From the NCBI GenBank assembly GCA_032717465.1, contig CM064669.1:41552695-41616694 (forward strand): DNA of 64,000 bases, in the 5' to 3' direction. The stretch comes from Coenobita brevimanus. Its lineage: Eukaryota; Arthropoda; Malacostraca; Decapoda; Coenobitidae. The notes under the pieces are model-generated. The model made no database searches and was not told the DNA's origin. It saw only the letters and a program-made list of their open reading frames with translations. Every line of letters starts with the position of its first letter. The first letter of the stretch is position 1. The translations under genes were made by a program, and so were the position numbers. Of this stretch, positions 33,498 through 45,896 are shown one piece after another.

Positions 33498-35560
33498 GCA
33501 CACTAATCCCCCTTGATAAGAATCCAGAATGTAAGCCCATCAGTGGGTGAAGTCTTAGTACGGATTATATGAAAATGCATCATACAGTTGATGAAAGATG
33601 ATGTTAAGCAGGCGGATGGCAACCTCCAAGTGTGTGCAGGCCAGCAGGCAGGAGGTGAGGCAGCAGTTCATTCCATGAGGAAAATATATGAGGAGAAGGA
33701 CTGTCAGGCAATACTACTAGTTGATGCCTCAAATGCATTTAGTTTCATCAACCGAGGGGCAAGGCTGAACAACATCAAGGTTAAATGCCCTTCATTTGCC
33801 CACTATGTGGAAAGCACCTACAAAGAACCAGCAGACCTCTACATTGTGGGTAAGACAGCTGCTCACGATGTTGGTGTAATCCAGTCCACAGAAGGAACTA
33901 CCCAAGGGGACCCCGTTGCCATGGCTATGTACGCCCTGGCTAAGACAGTGCTGCAACAACAGATCAAATACGAAGCCACCAATGTAAAACAAGAAGCCTA
34001 TGCAGATAATCTCACAGATACTGGGAAGGGGGAAGATGTGAGGAAATGGTGGGACCTTGTAACATCTTATGGCCCTGAAACAGATTATTACCCTAATGCA
34101 CACCAGTCCATCTTGATCGTGACACCAGCTTACCATCAAGATGCACAGGAGGGCTTTAGAGATACAAACGTGATAGGGACTAAAGAAGGCCAGAGGCATC
34201 TAGGTGCTCTGATTGAAATCAATGAGGTCCAAGAACACTATGTGAGTGATAAAGTAAAGACATGTGTGGAAAAAATACATGTACTATCCAAACATGCAAT
34301 AACAGAACCCCATGCAGTATACAGCGCATTTACATATGGAGTAAAGCAAAGATGGACCTTCGTGATGCGAACGATCTTCGACATCGAGTTGCTGCTACAA
34401 CCACTGGAGGATGCTCTCTGGGAACCATTCCTCCCATCACTGACCAATGACCACATTCCCACACCACAAGAGAGGGATCTTCTAGCACAACCATCTAGGA
34501 TGGGAGGCCTTGGCATTATAAATCCAGGAACCATGGCAAGCTACGAACACAGAAATTCACTTAGGCACACCGAATCCCTATCACAGAAGATTTGCGCCCA
34601 GGCTGAGACGTGTGAAATCGACTACCAAAGGAAAAATGACATAAAGACAAAGATACGCAATGAGCGAGAAACAAGACAAAAGGACCAGCTGCAGCACATA
34701 ACCGAACATCTGACGCCAAACCAGTTCTTAAAGAGTTGAAATGGCACAGGAGGTTGGGCCATCAAACTGGCTGACAACCCTGCCTCTAAGGGCAAAAGGC
34801 TTCCACTTCAACAAACAAGAATTTACTGACGCCACAGCCTTGAGAAATGGGTGGTCAATTGAGAACCTATCTTAACACTGTGCCTGTGGCACTTTCTTTG
34901 ATGCAAACCATGCAAGAATGAGGCTTTGTTTGCATACAACATGATGAAGTGCGCGACCAATGGGTGGCCAATTGAGAGCCTATCTCAACACTGTGCCTGT
35001 GGCACTTTCTTTGATGCAAACCATGCAATGGTTTGCAAGAATGAAGCTTTGTTTGCATACAACATGATGAAGTGCGCGACCTCACGGCGAAAATGCTACA
35101 GGAAATATGCCATGATGTCACCATAGGGCCAGCTCTGCTACCTCTACTCGGCGGGCACTTCATCCACAGAACAGCAAATACATCAAATGATGCAAGAGTG
35201 GACGTCAGTGCTCGAGGTTTCTGGACACGTGGGCAGAGGTCTTTCTTTGACATTAGGATATTTGATCCTATGGCATCATGCCATCATGAACTGTATCTCG
35301 GGGCTGCACATAAAAGTAATGAACAAGAATAAAAATGAAACTACCAAAAAAGACTCCAACATGTGGATCACGGTCGATTCACGCCCCTTGTGTTCACAAC
35401 ATCAGGTGAGGTGGGTCCAGAGGTGGCGAGATTCTACTCAAGACTGGCAGAGGTTCTTTCTGAGAAGAAGCGTCAACCCCAGAGTTCTGTTACGGCCTGA
35501 ATGAGATGTCGACTGTCATTCTCCCTCGTGAGGTCTGCACTCCTATGCCTCAGGGGCACA
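33498..35560 (+). pseudogene. LINE of DASNAF-type RT lineage, RT and 3' segment
   Basis: Continues the element broken at 27709. The open frame 33588-34739 (383 codons) gives LQVCAGQQAGGEAAVHSMRK, then ILLVDASNAFSFINRGA (RT motif A), TTQGDPVAMAMYALA (motif B) and AYADNLTDT (motif C, YADN instead of YADD). RHLGALIEI, EPHAVYSAFTYGVKQRW and RMGGLGIINPG follow. After the stop, damaged C-terminal sequence runs on with LPLRAKGFHFNKQEF, a CACGTFFDANHA zinc-like motif and FWTRGQRSFFDIRIFDPMAS, to about 35560. The Asp-to-Asn change in the catalytic pair, together with frameshifts, makes it inactive. The clade is not assigned. Confidence 0.82.
34846..35081 (+). repeat. Tandem duplication inside the LINE 3' region
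   Basis: 34846-34958 and 34959-35081 are near-identical copies of a segment covering the CACGTFFDANHA coding motif. The first lacks about 10 bp (ATGGTTTGCA) kept in the second. Confidence 0.92.
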
Positions 35561-35905
35561 AAATAATCAGCCCTCAGGCCAGTCTCTTAGACGGGTATGG
35601 ATTACGAAGCTACTGTGGTCGAGTTGCATAGACCGGTGACTCCAATAGATTAATGTCTTTCTTAACACAGTAATGTTAATAAATAAATATAAAGTAATAA
35701 AAGTAGTAGTAGATGGTTGGTAACCACAGCCGTTGGCGTGCTTGGGGTCAACGGACCGTAATATCAGGGTTAGTGTTAACCTTAACATTACAACTCCAAA
35801 TGGTGAATGGATTACGAAGGTTGGTTTTGATCTTCACAATATAATCCCAAATGGATGGAGGTAATACGGTATACAAAAAAAGCAGCAGCAGCAACAGCGG
35901 CATCA
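35561..35905. other. No recognisable feature
   Basis: AT-rich linker with a short TAG run before the trinucleotide array. Confidence 0.5.
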
Positions 35906-35965
35906 TCATCATCATCATCATCATTGGCAGTAGTAGTCGTATTACTATTGTTGTGACTATTATTA

Positions 35966-36008
<43 letters not shown>

Positions 36009-36067
36009 CATCATTATGATGATGACGATGATGATGATGACGATTATAATCATCATTATTATTATTA

Positions 36068-36108
<41 letters not shown>

Positions 36109-36112
36109 TTTA

Positions 36113-36156
<44 letters not shown>
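35906..36156. repeat. (ATC/ATT)n trinucleotide array
   Basis: CAT/ATC repeats pass into long ATT runs with a central GATGAT segment. The array abuts the 5' end of the RTE-like copy directly. The poly-Ile and poly-Asn frames are its translations. Confidence 0.97.
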
Positions 36157-37629
36157 GATGGAGTGTGTGGTGAAATGCTGAAGCATGGGGGAAAGATAGT
36201 AGTAGAATGGATGTGGAAGATGTGCAGATTGGCCTGGGAGGAAGGTAGAGTCCCGGAGGATTGGAAGTCAGGTATAATTGTTCCCTTGTACAAAGGGAAA
36301 GGGGAAAAAGAAGTGTGTGGTAATCATAGGGGCATTTGTCTTCTTAGTATAACAGGAAAAGTGTATGGTAGGATACTTATTGACAGAGTTAGAGAAAGAA
36401 CAGAGGAATTAGTTGGAGAAGAACAGGGAGGCTTTAGAAAGGGAAGAGGTTGTGTAGATCAGATATTCATTCTTAGATCTTTAGTGGAAAAGTTTCTAGA
36501 GAAGGAAAAGAAGTTGTATGCGGCTTTCATGGATTTGGAGAAAGCATACAACAGGGTGGATAGACAAAGATTGTGGAAAGTATTAAGAATATATGGAGTA
36601 GATGGGAAGTTGTTGAATGCTCAGTGCGTGTGGATGGTGAACTAAGTGAATTTTTCTCTTTGAAGGTTGGGTTGAAACAGGGATGTGTCATGTCTCCATG
36701 GTTGATCAATCTGTACATGGATGGGGTAATAAAAGAGGTACAAGGTAGGGTAGTGGATGTTGGAGTGGCCCTGGTGAGAGAGGATAGTGTTTGGAAACTC
36801 CCTGTACTATTGTTTACAGATGATACTGTGTTGTTGAGTGAAGACGAAGGGGAGCTGCAAGGCTTGGTGGATGAGTTTGGGAGAGTGTGTAAGAAACGGA
36901 ATCTAAAGGTGAATGTAGGGAAGAGTAAAGTGATGGTCTTTGAGAAAGGTGAAGTCAGTGAATGTACAGCGAGGTTGGATGGTGAGGAATTGGAAAATGT
37001 GAGTACGTTTAAGTACTTGGGTAGTGTGATGAGTAAGGATGGAGGTTTGGAGGGAGAAGTGCTTGCAAGGGTACAGCAGGGAAGAAAGGTTGCTGGTTCT
37101 TTGAAAACAGTGATAAGAAACAGGGAAGTGAGCATGGAAATGAAAAAGTTACTACATGACAGTATTGTGATACCAACTGTAACGTATGGAAATGAAGCTT
37201 GGACATTGTTGGAAGGACACAAGTCAAGAGTGAGAGCAGTGGAAATGAGTTATTTAAGAGGAGCCTGTGGAGTCACATGGAGAGACAGGCTGACGAATGA
37301 GGATATAAAGGAGCGTTGTGGTGTTGATGTGGATGTGATAGGAAGCGTTATGAGGAACACACTGAGGTGGTTTGGCCATGTGGAGAGGATGGAGGGTGAA
37401 AGACTGACGAAGAGAGTGTACAGTATGTGAGTGAGGTGGAGGGGGGAAGAGGGAGGGGGAGGCCGAGGATGAGATGAAGGGATGGGGTGGAGAGGTATTT
37501 GAGAGAGGGGTGTGTGAGTTGGGAGCAGGGCAGTGAAATGGCAGGGGACAGGACGACGTGGAGGCGATTTGTTTGTGGCCACCCCAAACGGGATTGAGGC
37601 GTCTGGCAATAGATAGATAGATAGATAGA
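36157..37629 (+). pseudogene. RTE-like LINE copy 1, 5'-truncated at an ATT array
   Basis: Non-LTR retrotransposon pol lacking the endonuclease. It starts at DGVCGE in the RT, directly at the end of the ATT array. It contains EDWKSGIIVPLYKGKGEK, CGNHRGICLLS, AAFMDLEKAYNRVDRQ (motif A), GLKQGCVMSPWLINLYMD (motif B) and LLFTDDTVLL (motif C, Thr replacing the usual Ala, both Asp kept). The thumb has FKYLGSVMSKDGG, and the C-terminal end SRVRAVEMSYLRGACG and RWFGHVERMEGERL. A deletion of about 30 bp near 36618 (present at 61798-61828) breaks the frame between motifs A and B. The 3' end is CGTCTGGCAA followed by a GATA run. Confidence 0.88.
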
Positions 37630-37734
37630 CCATTACTATTATTAACTCTGACACTACGAGAGATCCTTCCTAATTCACTAACATCGTCTGGGGGGAGAAA
37701 GATTAAACTGACGTCCCCTAAGTAACGAGGTTAG

Positions 37735-37848
<114 letters not shown>

Positions 37849-38152
37849 TAAATATTATAACCGGGCATTGTGTCAGTTTACATGGAGGGGAGAGGGACGG
37901 CAGGAAGGGAGAGAAGATGGATGAATGACACTAGAGAGGGAGAGAGAGGATAAACTAAGGATGGAACAGGAAAGATAATGGAAAGGAGAGAGAAAAAATG
38001 TTGAAAAAGGTAGGTCATTCACATTTTCAGAGTCGAGATAATTCTGATAATGTATTCCAGTTAGTGCCAGACAATTTCTTTCACCTGTGAAAGTCACACT
38101 ATTCCAGCTGGCACTAAATGATTTTATTCTGCCAAGAGTGACCTTCAGCGCA

Positions 38153-38496
38153 ATGTGCGGTGGCTCAATCGGTACACAGGTGGCCTGCAGTCCTACTGGA
38201 CCCAGGTTCAAATCTCCGCTGGGGCAGGGAACAGTTTAAGGATCTGAATTTCATGTAAAAGCAGACTTTACCGATCTGCCAGAAGACCCGCCGACATGTC
38301 GTAAAAATACCCCCGCTAATACCAATACAGCAGTTCTGTATGAGACAGCCCTTGCATGTATTCAATATGGAAGGTGGGTGTTAGCGCCGAAGTGGTGACA
38401 TGTAGAAGTGTATGATATGTAAGAGGACAACTGGGGCTTGGGAGCAGGCTGTGAAGCCTATGCCCAGAGTCGAGCACATAAAAAAAAAAAAAAAAA
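38153..38496 (+). mobile_element. tRNA-derived SINE, family A, copy 2
   Basis: Head GTGCGGTGGCTCAATCGG (A box), B box GGTTCAAATC near 38208, family body and CAGAGTCGAGCACAT followed by a 17-A tail. It is closest to the 49.7-kb copy. Confidence 0.88.
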
Positions 38497-38514
38497 TCTT
38501 GTTACGTCCATACG

Positions 38515-38995
38515 AGGTGGTGGATGGTGGCGACTATCATCCATTCACTTGATATAGTGTTGTTCTTCTTCCTTCATCTTTTATCATTCTGCCCTTTTCT
38601 CTCTTTCTCTTTTATCTCCCAACCGTCCTGTCACCTTTTATTCCTGTGCTTTTCACTTCAGGTGGCTCTACCCTCTGTTTTCCACAACAGGTGACTTTAC
38701 ACTGAGTGACAAGCCAATGAAACCATTTACATTCCCGGCTGGTAACCATACGGCCAATTAACGGAATGATGTGGAGCCTACTATGGCGTCAATGTTAAAC
38801 AGATTGAGAGACGCAAATGCAGCATCCTTCCAGGAACAAAACGTCCACAGTTCTCCTCGCGCCTCGCTGTAGCACGGCACTGCCGGCCTCATGGGAACCA
38901 TGGTTCATTGTAAGGGACGCCCCTGCAGGGGTTGTTGTTTGTCTGTAGTTGATGAGTCTGCTCCAACAGACAGACCGGGGATACTTAACAACTTC
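38515..38995 (-). mobile_element. Modular repeat R3: head 1 plus tail, minus strand
   Basis: Reading the minus strand from 38995: GTCTGTTGGAGCAGACTC, CTACAGCGAGGCG, TTGCGTCTCTC, then the tail GGTTTCATTGGCTTGTCACT, a purine-rich core and CAAGTGAATGGATGATAG. The order of blocks equals that at 9885-10345, so the head-tail arrangement is a real unit. Confidence 0.7.
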
Positions 38996-40103
38996 CATAC
39001 GATATTCACTTACTTAAGTTAGGAAAGACCTCATGTGTTGAAGGGGTTAATGAAGTCGGTATTTAACTTTTGCAGTGCTAATGTCCCTCCTGTGATGGCA
39101 AAAAAAAAAAAAAAAAAAAAAATAAAAAAAAAAAAATTTTCGAGAAGAAACGATTGAGGGAAATGCAAGAACAATATAAAGGGATGGTTCAGTGAAAAAT
39201 GAAGAAAATTAGAGAGGAGCGCGTGGGAACTGAGACTGCAAACTGTAAATTAACCGAGAAATTGAGTTGGAAGAAAAAAGACTGAGGGATAATTTGAAAA
39301 CATTAAGCATAATAATAAGGAAATTAAAAGCGAAAGACGACGAAGAGGAGGAGGAGAAATGATTAACACTTTCAATACTGCAATATCTTTTTTTGTAGTT
39401 TATATTAACTGCACCTGGTTATTTCATTCACTTTAAGTCAACTGTCAATGAATGGTTACATGAATACTAACTATAACTCCTCTTGTTCAAAATCTCTTTC
39501 CTAACCTGAATAGAGTCGTCTGAGGAGAAAAAAAACTACAGTAGTAATATGTCGCCCGACTGAATAATTTATGTTAATGAAGGAAAACAGGAAGGAAAGA
39601 AAATGAAAGGCATGCCATGAAAACAGAATTATGTGAAGGATGGAAAGGGAAAACACACCAGATTAATGAAGGCCAAAAGCGGGAAGAAAAGATAAGAGTT
39701 GAAACGGGTGAAAAATGAAGGTACGGTTGAATGATGACAGTATAAAAGGTCGATAAATTATTAATTCATACACAGGAATTAATGGAAGAAGCATAAAGTA
39801 ACAAAGGAGGACGACACAAGGACATCATTATCCAAATCCAAACTTGCAAACTGGAACATTTGTCGAATTAACCTGCCAAATATTTAACTTCAGCCTTAAC
39901 TCCCTGCACTGCATTTAAAAAATTATTATTCTATTTGCTCCACTTCTGGACGATCTCATTTAGCGATGGAGAAATCCTTCAGGGAGGAGTTTCGTAAGAA
40001 TTTCCGTTAAATTTTGAGTGATCATGTAATATTTGTTATTTCCTGAAAGAAACTGCAATGCAGTCTTGATTCTGGCTACATAGTGCGGATGATATTACCA
40101 TAC
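38996..40103. other. AT-rich DNA with poly-A, no gene
   Basis: Contains an A-rich run at about 39100-39136. No frame with recognisable motifs. Confidence 0.5.
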
Positions 40104-40565
40104 CTCGCACTAGCACATCTCACACCGCCACACCTCAAACTAGCACACCTCACACTAGCAAACCTCACACTTCCACACCTCACACTGCCACACCTCATAG
40201 TAGCACACCTCACACTACCACACCTCACACTACAACAACTCACACTGCAACACTTCATACTACCAGATCACACCGTACATTGTCGCACCTCATACTACCA
40301 TATACCATACAGCCAAACGTACACTCCTCACATAGCCACACCTTAAACTGACACAGCACGCTACCCTACTTCGCACCACCACACCTCACGCTATCACAAT
40401 TCACATTGCCACACCTCACATTCTTAGTTCTATTACTGCGTTATTTTACACCGACACACTCGGTACTGCCATATCATAATATACTGTATTATAAACACCG
40501 CCACGCTGCACACCGCCACACTACACACTTCCACATCTCACGCATCCAAACCTCACATTAACACA
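40104..40565. repeat. 15-bp minisatellite CACACCTCACACTNC
   Basis: Regular 15-bp units from about 40115 to 40275 (CACACCTCACACTAGC-like), then increasingly degenerate to 40565. Confidence 0.9.
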
Positions 40566-40822
40566 CTATAGTCGGACGCACAAATTATTCAAAAGAACTT
40601 CTAATCACTAATCAGGATATCGAAAGTGTAAAGTTAAGTTAAACAGACTCTGCCTCAGTAATTCTTTTTCAGGTAGTCACATCTTCCTAATGGATGAGTG
40701 AATTAAGTGTCTGGATTACCTCATTATTCTTTCTCGCAGTTATTCGTCAGTACAATCAATGTTTTCTGTCACTACTATTCTTAGCGCCCCCATTCTCACG
40801 ACTTTCCCTTTCTTTTATTAAA

Positions 40823-40826
<4 letters not shown>

Positions 40827-40888
<62 letters not shown>
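40827..40888. repeat. (CT)n microsatellite
   Basis: Pure CT run of about 60 bp, upstream of the R3 head fragment. Confidence 0.98.
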
Positions 40889-40890
<2 letters not shown>

Positions 40891-40914
40891 GTTCTTGATG
40901 CTCTTGCTTATGCT

Positions 40915-41040
40915 GTTGCTCGAACCCTGGTCCATCTGATCGAGCAGACCCGTCGACTGCAGGCAAGCAAGTGCTCCTATGAGGCTGTCCCGCAGGTTTC
41001 CTACACCGTTGGTGTTTGCGTCATAGTGTGCCATATGCTT
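40915..41040 (+). mobile_element. R3 head 1 fragment
   Basis: TGATCGAGCAGACCCGTCG then CTGCAGGCAAGCAAGTG match head 1 at 9890-9935 (CCGAGCAGACC / TTGCAGGCAAGCAA). The shared tail is absent downstream. Confidence 0.55.
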
Positions 41041-41189
41041 TACACTGCTCCATTGTGTGTTACTTTGTGTGGGCCTATTCTACAAGCTGGTCACGTGTCA
41101 TATGATTCCACTGAAACCAAATCTGTGTTGGTAGCTAAGGAAGGCTGGGTGCTGTCCTGTTCTTAGCTGGATGAACTCGATCACTTCTT

Positions 41190-41858
41190 TAAAGACACTT
41201 TCGCTTCATACTCTAGTATTCTCTTGTATTTTTTCACTCTCTGTCTTTCATTTCCTCTCATTCTACGACTACACTTCCTTCTCGTGATTCTCGGTTTTCT
41301 TTCCTCACGTTACAAGACTTTTTCTTTCTTTTCTCTTGGTTTACGACTGTATTTTTTCCTAACTGCATGCCATTTTTTTTATTCAAGTATTTTTTTCTTT
41401 TCACGCCTTTCTCTTTATCACTTTATGTATACCTTTCACTTAAACTCTCTCTCTGTTCATGCCATTCTTTCCTTCTCTCATTCCATGCTTTTATTTTTTT
41501 CTCCATGATTCTTTCTCTTTGTATTGTTCTTTTTCCACAACTTTCATATTCCCTCTTTCTATGGCACTTTCTTTTTCTTTCTTTCGATGGCTTAATTTCT
41601 GTTGGTCTTATTCTAACGCTTATATCTCCCTTTCTTTTTACTGTATATCTTTCTCTTCTTTTCACAATTCAAGACTATCTTTTACCTCCTTCTTACTTTT
41701 TTCAGTGCTTTTCTTTTTCTATCATTTCACGCCTTTTTCTTTCTTTCATCCCACGGCTTTCGTTACATTTCTCTGTCATCTATTATCCTTTTTTTTTTTT
41801 TTTTTTGTCCATTACTTTCTTTTGTCCATTTCTCTTTTCATTCTTAATTTTACGACTT

Positions 41859-41897
<39 letters not shown>

Positions 41898-41960
41898 GGT
41901 TCTCCCTTTCTCTTATTGTATTTCGCCGTTTTCTCTCTCCCTGCCTGTTACTAATTTTCT
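41190..41960. repeat. T/C-rich low-complexity tract
   Basis: TTTTCTTTCTTTC-type sequence with a T run (41790-41808) and a CT run (about 41863-41893). The Phe/Leu/Ser frames up to 209 codons are compositional. Confidence 0.85.
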
Positions 41961-42006
41961 TTCCAATATTGTTATTCCATTTGTATTTTTTGCACTATTT
42001 CGTTCT

Positions 42007-42050
42007 GTTATTATTATTATTATTATTATTTATTATTATTACACTTAATA

Positions 42051-42084
<34 letters not shown>

Positions 42085-42117
42085 TTAAATATTATTATTA
42101 TTATTATTATTATTATT
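42007..42117. repeat. (ATT)n trinucleotide array
   Basis: ATT runs with two short interruptions. Confidence 0.97.
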
Positions 42118-42485
42118 TTCCTAGACCGAGTTACATTATATTATGTAAACGAGAGTAGATTATATTAAGTGAGGCAATACAAAATGATATTACGCTTCAA
42201 AATTAGGTTATGTCTCACCAGGTTAAATAACGTGTAGAGTCAGCTTTTACTATTTTGAAGGTTGGGTTCATTTGGGATGTGTCAAAATATTAGTTACTCA
42301 GCACAACTTACACTGTTATCTGGGGAAGCAGGTAAATACACATCTTGGTTTCGTTTTTCATCTGCTTACTCCTTTTTTCCATATCCGGTACACTTTTCAC
42401 TTTGGTGTCATTCCTTTACCACTTCACCGCTTCACTTCAAGCTTGGTACAGTTGTTCTTTGGGCAAATACACCCACACATCTTTT

Positions 42486-43304
42486 TCTCTATCTATCTAT
42501 CTATTGCCAGACGCCTCAATCCCGTTTGGGGTGGCCACAAACAAATCGCCTCCAAGTCGCCCTGTCCCCCGCCATTTCACTCCCCTGCTCCCAGCTCACA
42601 CCCCCCTCTCTCATATACCTCTCCACCCCATCCCTCCATCTCATCCTCGGCCTCCACCTCCCTCTTTCCCCCTCCACCTCACTCACATACACTCTCTTCG
42701 TCAGTCTTTCACCCTCCATCCTCTCCACATGGCCAAACCACCTCAGTATGTTCCTCATAACGCTTCCTATCACATCCACATCAACACCACAACGCTCCTT
42801 TATATCCTCATTCGTCAGCCTGTCTCTCCATGTGACTCCACAGGCTCCTCTTTAATAACTCATTTCCACTGCTCTCACTCTTGACTTGTGTCCTTCCAAC
42901 AACGTTCAAGCTTCACTTCCGTACGTTAGAGTTGGTATCACAATACTGTCATGTAGTAACTTTTTCACTTCCATGTTCACTTCCCTGTTTCTTATCACTG
43001 CTTTCAAGGAACCAGCAACCTTTCTTCCCTGCTGCACCCTTTCAAGCACTTCACCCTCCAAACCTCCATCCTTACTCATCACACTACCCAAGTACTTAAA
43101 CGTACTCACATTTTCCAATTCCTCACCATCCAACCTCGCTGTACATTCACTGACTTCACCTCTCTAAAAGACCATCACTTTACTCTTCCCTACATTCACC
43201 TTTAGATTCCGTTTCTTACACACTCTCTCAAACTCATCAACCAAGCCTTGCAGCTCCCCTTCGTCTTCACTCAACAACACAGTATCATCTGCAAACAACA
43301 GTAC
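42486..43304 (-). pseudogene. RTE-like LINE copy 2, minus strand
   Basis: The 3' end is a GATA-type run (CTAT on the plus strand) at 42488-42504. It extends leftward-to-rightward from the C-terminus (RWFGHVERMEGERL, frame 42516-42779) through FKYLGSVMSKDGG (frame 42906-43133), and is cut at 43304 within the LLFADDTV coding motif. Two nonsense changes are visible: a Leu codon reading TAA within SYLRGAC, and a Trp codon reading TGA within EAWTLLE. 5'-truncated. Confidence 0.87.
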
Positions 43305-44219
43305 ATCTTTTTCCATTTCTTTTATTTGGGCATATTTAAAGTATTTATGGAGTCAACAGTCAAACTGCCCAACGACTCAAATTTGGGATCCTATGTTCAT
43401 CATGGCAATTTGCACAGAAAGACGTTTGTGAGGTATGGCTGTATGGAGACCATCCTGTTTTCCCTTGTAAATGTTGGCAACCTTTACCTCATTAGTATGT
43501 AGGGTCTTTAAAGAAAGATGGAACGTGACATTTTCAAAAATTAACACGAGCAAAGATAGGAAACCCAGGGCACTAACCTACGAGCATGACTATTACAGGC
43601 TAATTGGCGGAAGCCTGTACACTTGTACCGCTCCAGTAAAGTACCGTTCCAGCAAAATCTTACACATGGGGACCCTGGCCATTAGTGGGCTAATCAGACT
43701 GTTAGGTCAGGTTGGGTAAGACTAGGGCATATTAAAAAAATTACATAAGGTTAACGAACAATAATATTACAAGCCAACTAAATTATGTTTGCTCATTTTA
43801 GGTCAGAGTGGGTTAGGTCCATAATAACACTGAGAAGGCTGGGAAAGTTAGGTTAGTTAAAACTTGACTATTTTCGAGTAAATGAACTATGTATGATAAA
43901 ATTAATTGGTGTAACACATTAGCAGTACGAGACAGCATCTGATTATATAATCACATTACAAGAGTTTAGGATTTATTAGATTATCCCTTGGCTAGAGTAT
44001 TGTAGACAAGCTAAATCTGAATTATATAATGCTAAGGAAGTAACGCACAGTGATATTAAGGGGCAGCATTAGCGTGTGCTTCTACCAGCGTAAAATTCCC
44101 GTGGAGAGAAGGGGAACAGAGCACCAGGGTGGAATATTAGATCAGACCATAAGTGGATGGGGTCAGGCAGGGTGTAGGGCCAGAGCCTCCTTAGTATTAC
44201 CCGCCATGCACGATTAGCC
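43305..44219. other. No recognisable feature
   Basis: Ordinary sequence. Scattered GGTTAGGT/AGGTCAGG words near 43700-43860 are too few and irregular to be a telomeric array. Confidence 0.5.
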
Positions 44220-44555
44220 TCCCATTGCCATGCTTAATTCCACACCCTTACTGCCTTTGCCCACGTCCTGTGTGGGAGTGGGAGTGAGGGCGTGTTGGGA
44301 GTGGTGTGTGATAGTAGGGGGAAAAGAAAGAGAGGGGTGGTAGGTGGGAATGGGAATGGAGGATGAAGGAGCGAAAAGAGAGTGACACAGGTGAAAGTGC
44401 AATATGGACTGGTGTGAGTGGGAGATGGAGTGGAGATAAAAAGTAGTGGCAGAGTGGCAGTGGTAGATGTGAGAGTGGTAAGTGTGAGAGTGGAGTGAGT
44501 GGGAGTGAAGTAGGAATGGTGGAACTGAATGAGAATGAGTGAAACTGGAATCCTG

Positions 44556-44618
<63 letters not shown>
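44220..44618. repeat. GAGTGGGAGTG minisatellite and (CA)n
   Basis: Degenerate GAGAGTGGAAGTGTGAGAG-type repeat to about 44550, then a pure CA run at 44558-44618. Confidence 0.9.
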
Positions 44619-44619
<1 letters not shown>

Positions 44620-44639
44620 GTATACAAATATATATACGT

Positions 44640-45860
44640 ATGTATGTATGAGAAAAAGAGAGAGAAAGAAAGTCAAAGATGGAGAGAGTAAGTACGAGAA
44701 TGACGGAAGTAAATAAATGATGAGAACTGTAAAAGAAAATGAGGCGAAAGACGGAAGCAGGAAATGAGCAAGGAAGAAAGCGAAGAAGAGAACCGAGGAA
44801 GATGAAGCCGGGAAATAAAGAAATGATGAGAACTATAGAAGGAAATGAAGGGGAGGCATGGAAGGAGGAAAGGAGAGACATTTGGGAGGGATGTAAAAAG
44901 ACAGAAAAAAAGACACAAAAGGAGGTAAAAAGAGAAAGGAGGAAACAGAATCGAAAGAAAACGAAGATAAAGAGAAGAAAGAAGGATAAACAGGGAAAAG
45001 TAAGAAGGCAGGGAGATAGGAAATAAATAAAAGGAGGGAAGGAGGGAGCGGGGGAAGAGAGTTGAGAAGAATGAAAGGAAAACAGTGTAAAAGAAAGGTG
45101 GATATAAACAGACACTGAGAACAGGGAAGATGTATAGGAGAAAAAAGGGGTAGAAAAGTGAGAAAGAGGCGGTAATGAGAGAGAGGAGGAAGAGAAAGAA
45201 GACAAAAATGCGAAGAAAGAGAAAAGAAATTGAGATAGGGGAAAAAAAAAAAAAAAAGGGAAAGAAGAGAAAAACTAGAAGATTAAAAGAAAAGGGCGAA
45301 AAAAAGGAAGTCAACAAGAGTGAAAAAACGGAAGTTGAAAGGAGAAAGGGAGTAAAGGATGAAGATAGGGAGGCGAGAATGATGTAAACCAGAAAAACCG
45401 AGAGGGAAGAAAGAGGAGGAGAAAAGCAAGAACATGACGGAAGAAGAAGAGAATAACAGATGCGTGAGGATAGAAACGAGAGAAGAAGACTGGGAACACC
45501 AAAGAAGGAAGGAGAAAAGAAATCAAGAAGAGAAAACAGGAAGGAGCAAAAGACATGGAGAGAAGGAAGACAAGAGAAAAGAAAACAAGAAGAAACGAAA
45601 ATAAGGAAAATAGGATCAGAGGGAAGAGAAAAAGAAGACGAGGAGAGAGAGACAACAGATGGGATAAAAAGACATGAAAAAGAAACAGTGAAGTGAAAAA
45701 GAAGACTGGGAAGAGAATAGAAAGAGAGTGAAAAGAAAAAGAAGGAGGGAAAAGAGGAGAACGGAGAGGAAAATTATCGAAGAGGAAAAGAAGACAAAGA
45801 GGAGAAAGGGACGATGAAGAGTAGACAAGAAGAGGAACAGCTTGAACGGGAAAACAAAAA

Positions 45861-45896
<36 letters not shown>

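Noticed and set aside
43690..43870. Interstitial telomeric repeat (GGTTAGGT-like words)
   Set aside because: Words are few, irregular and separated by unrelated sequence; no TTAGG tandem run.
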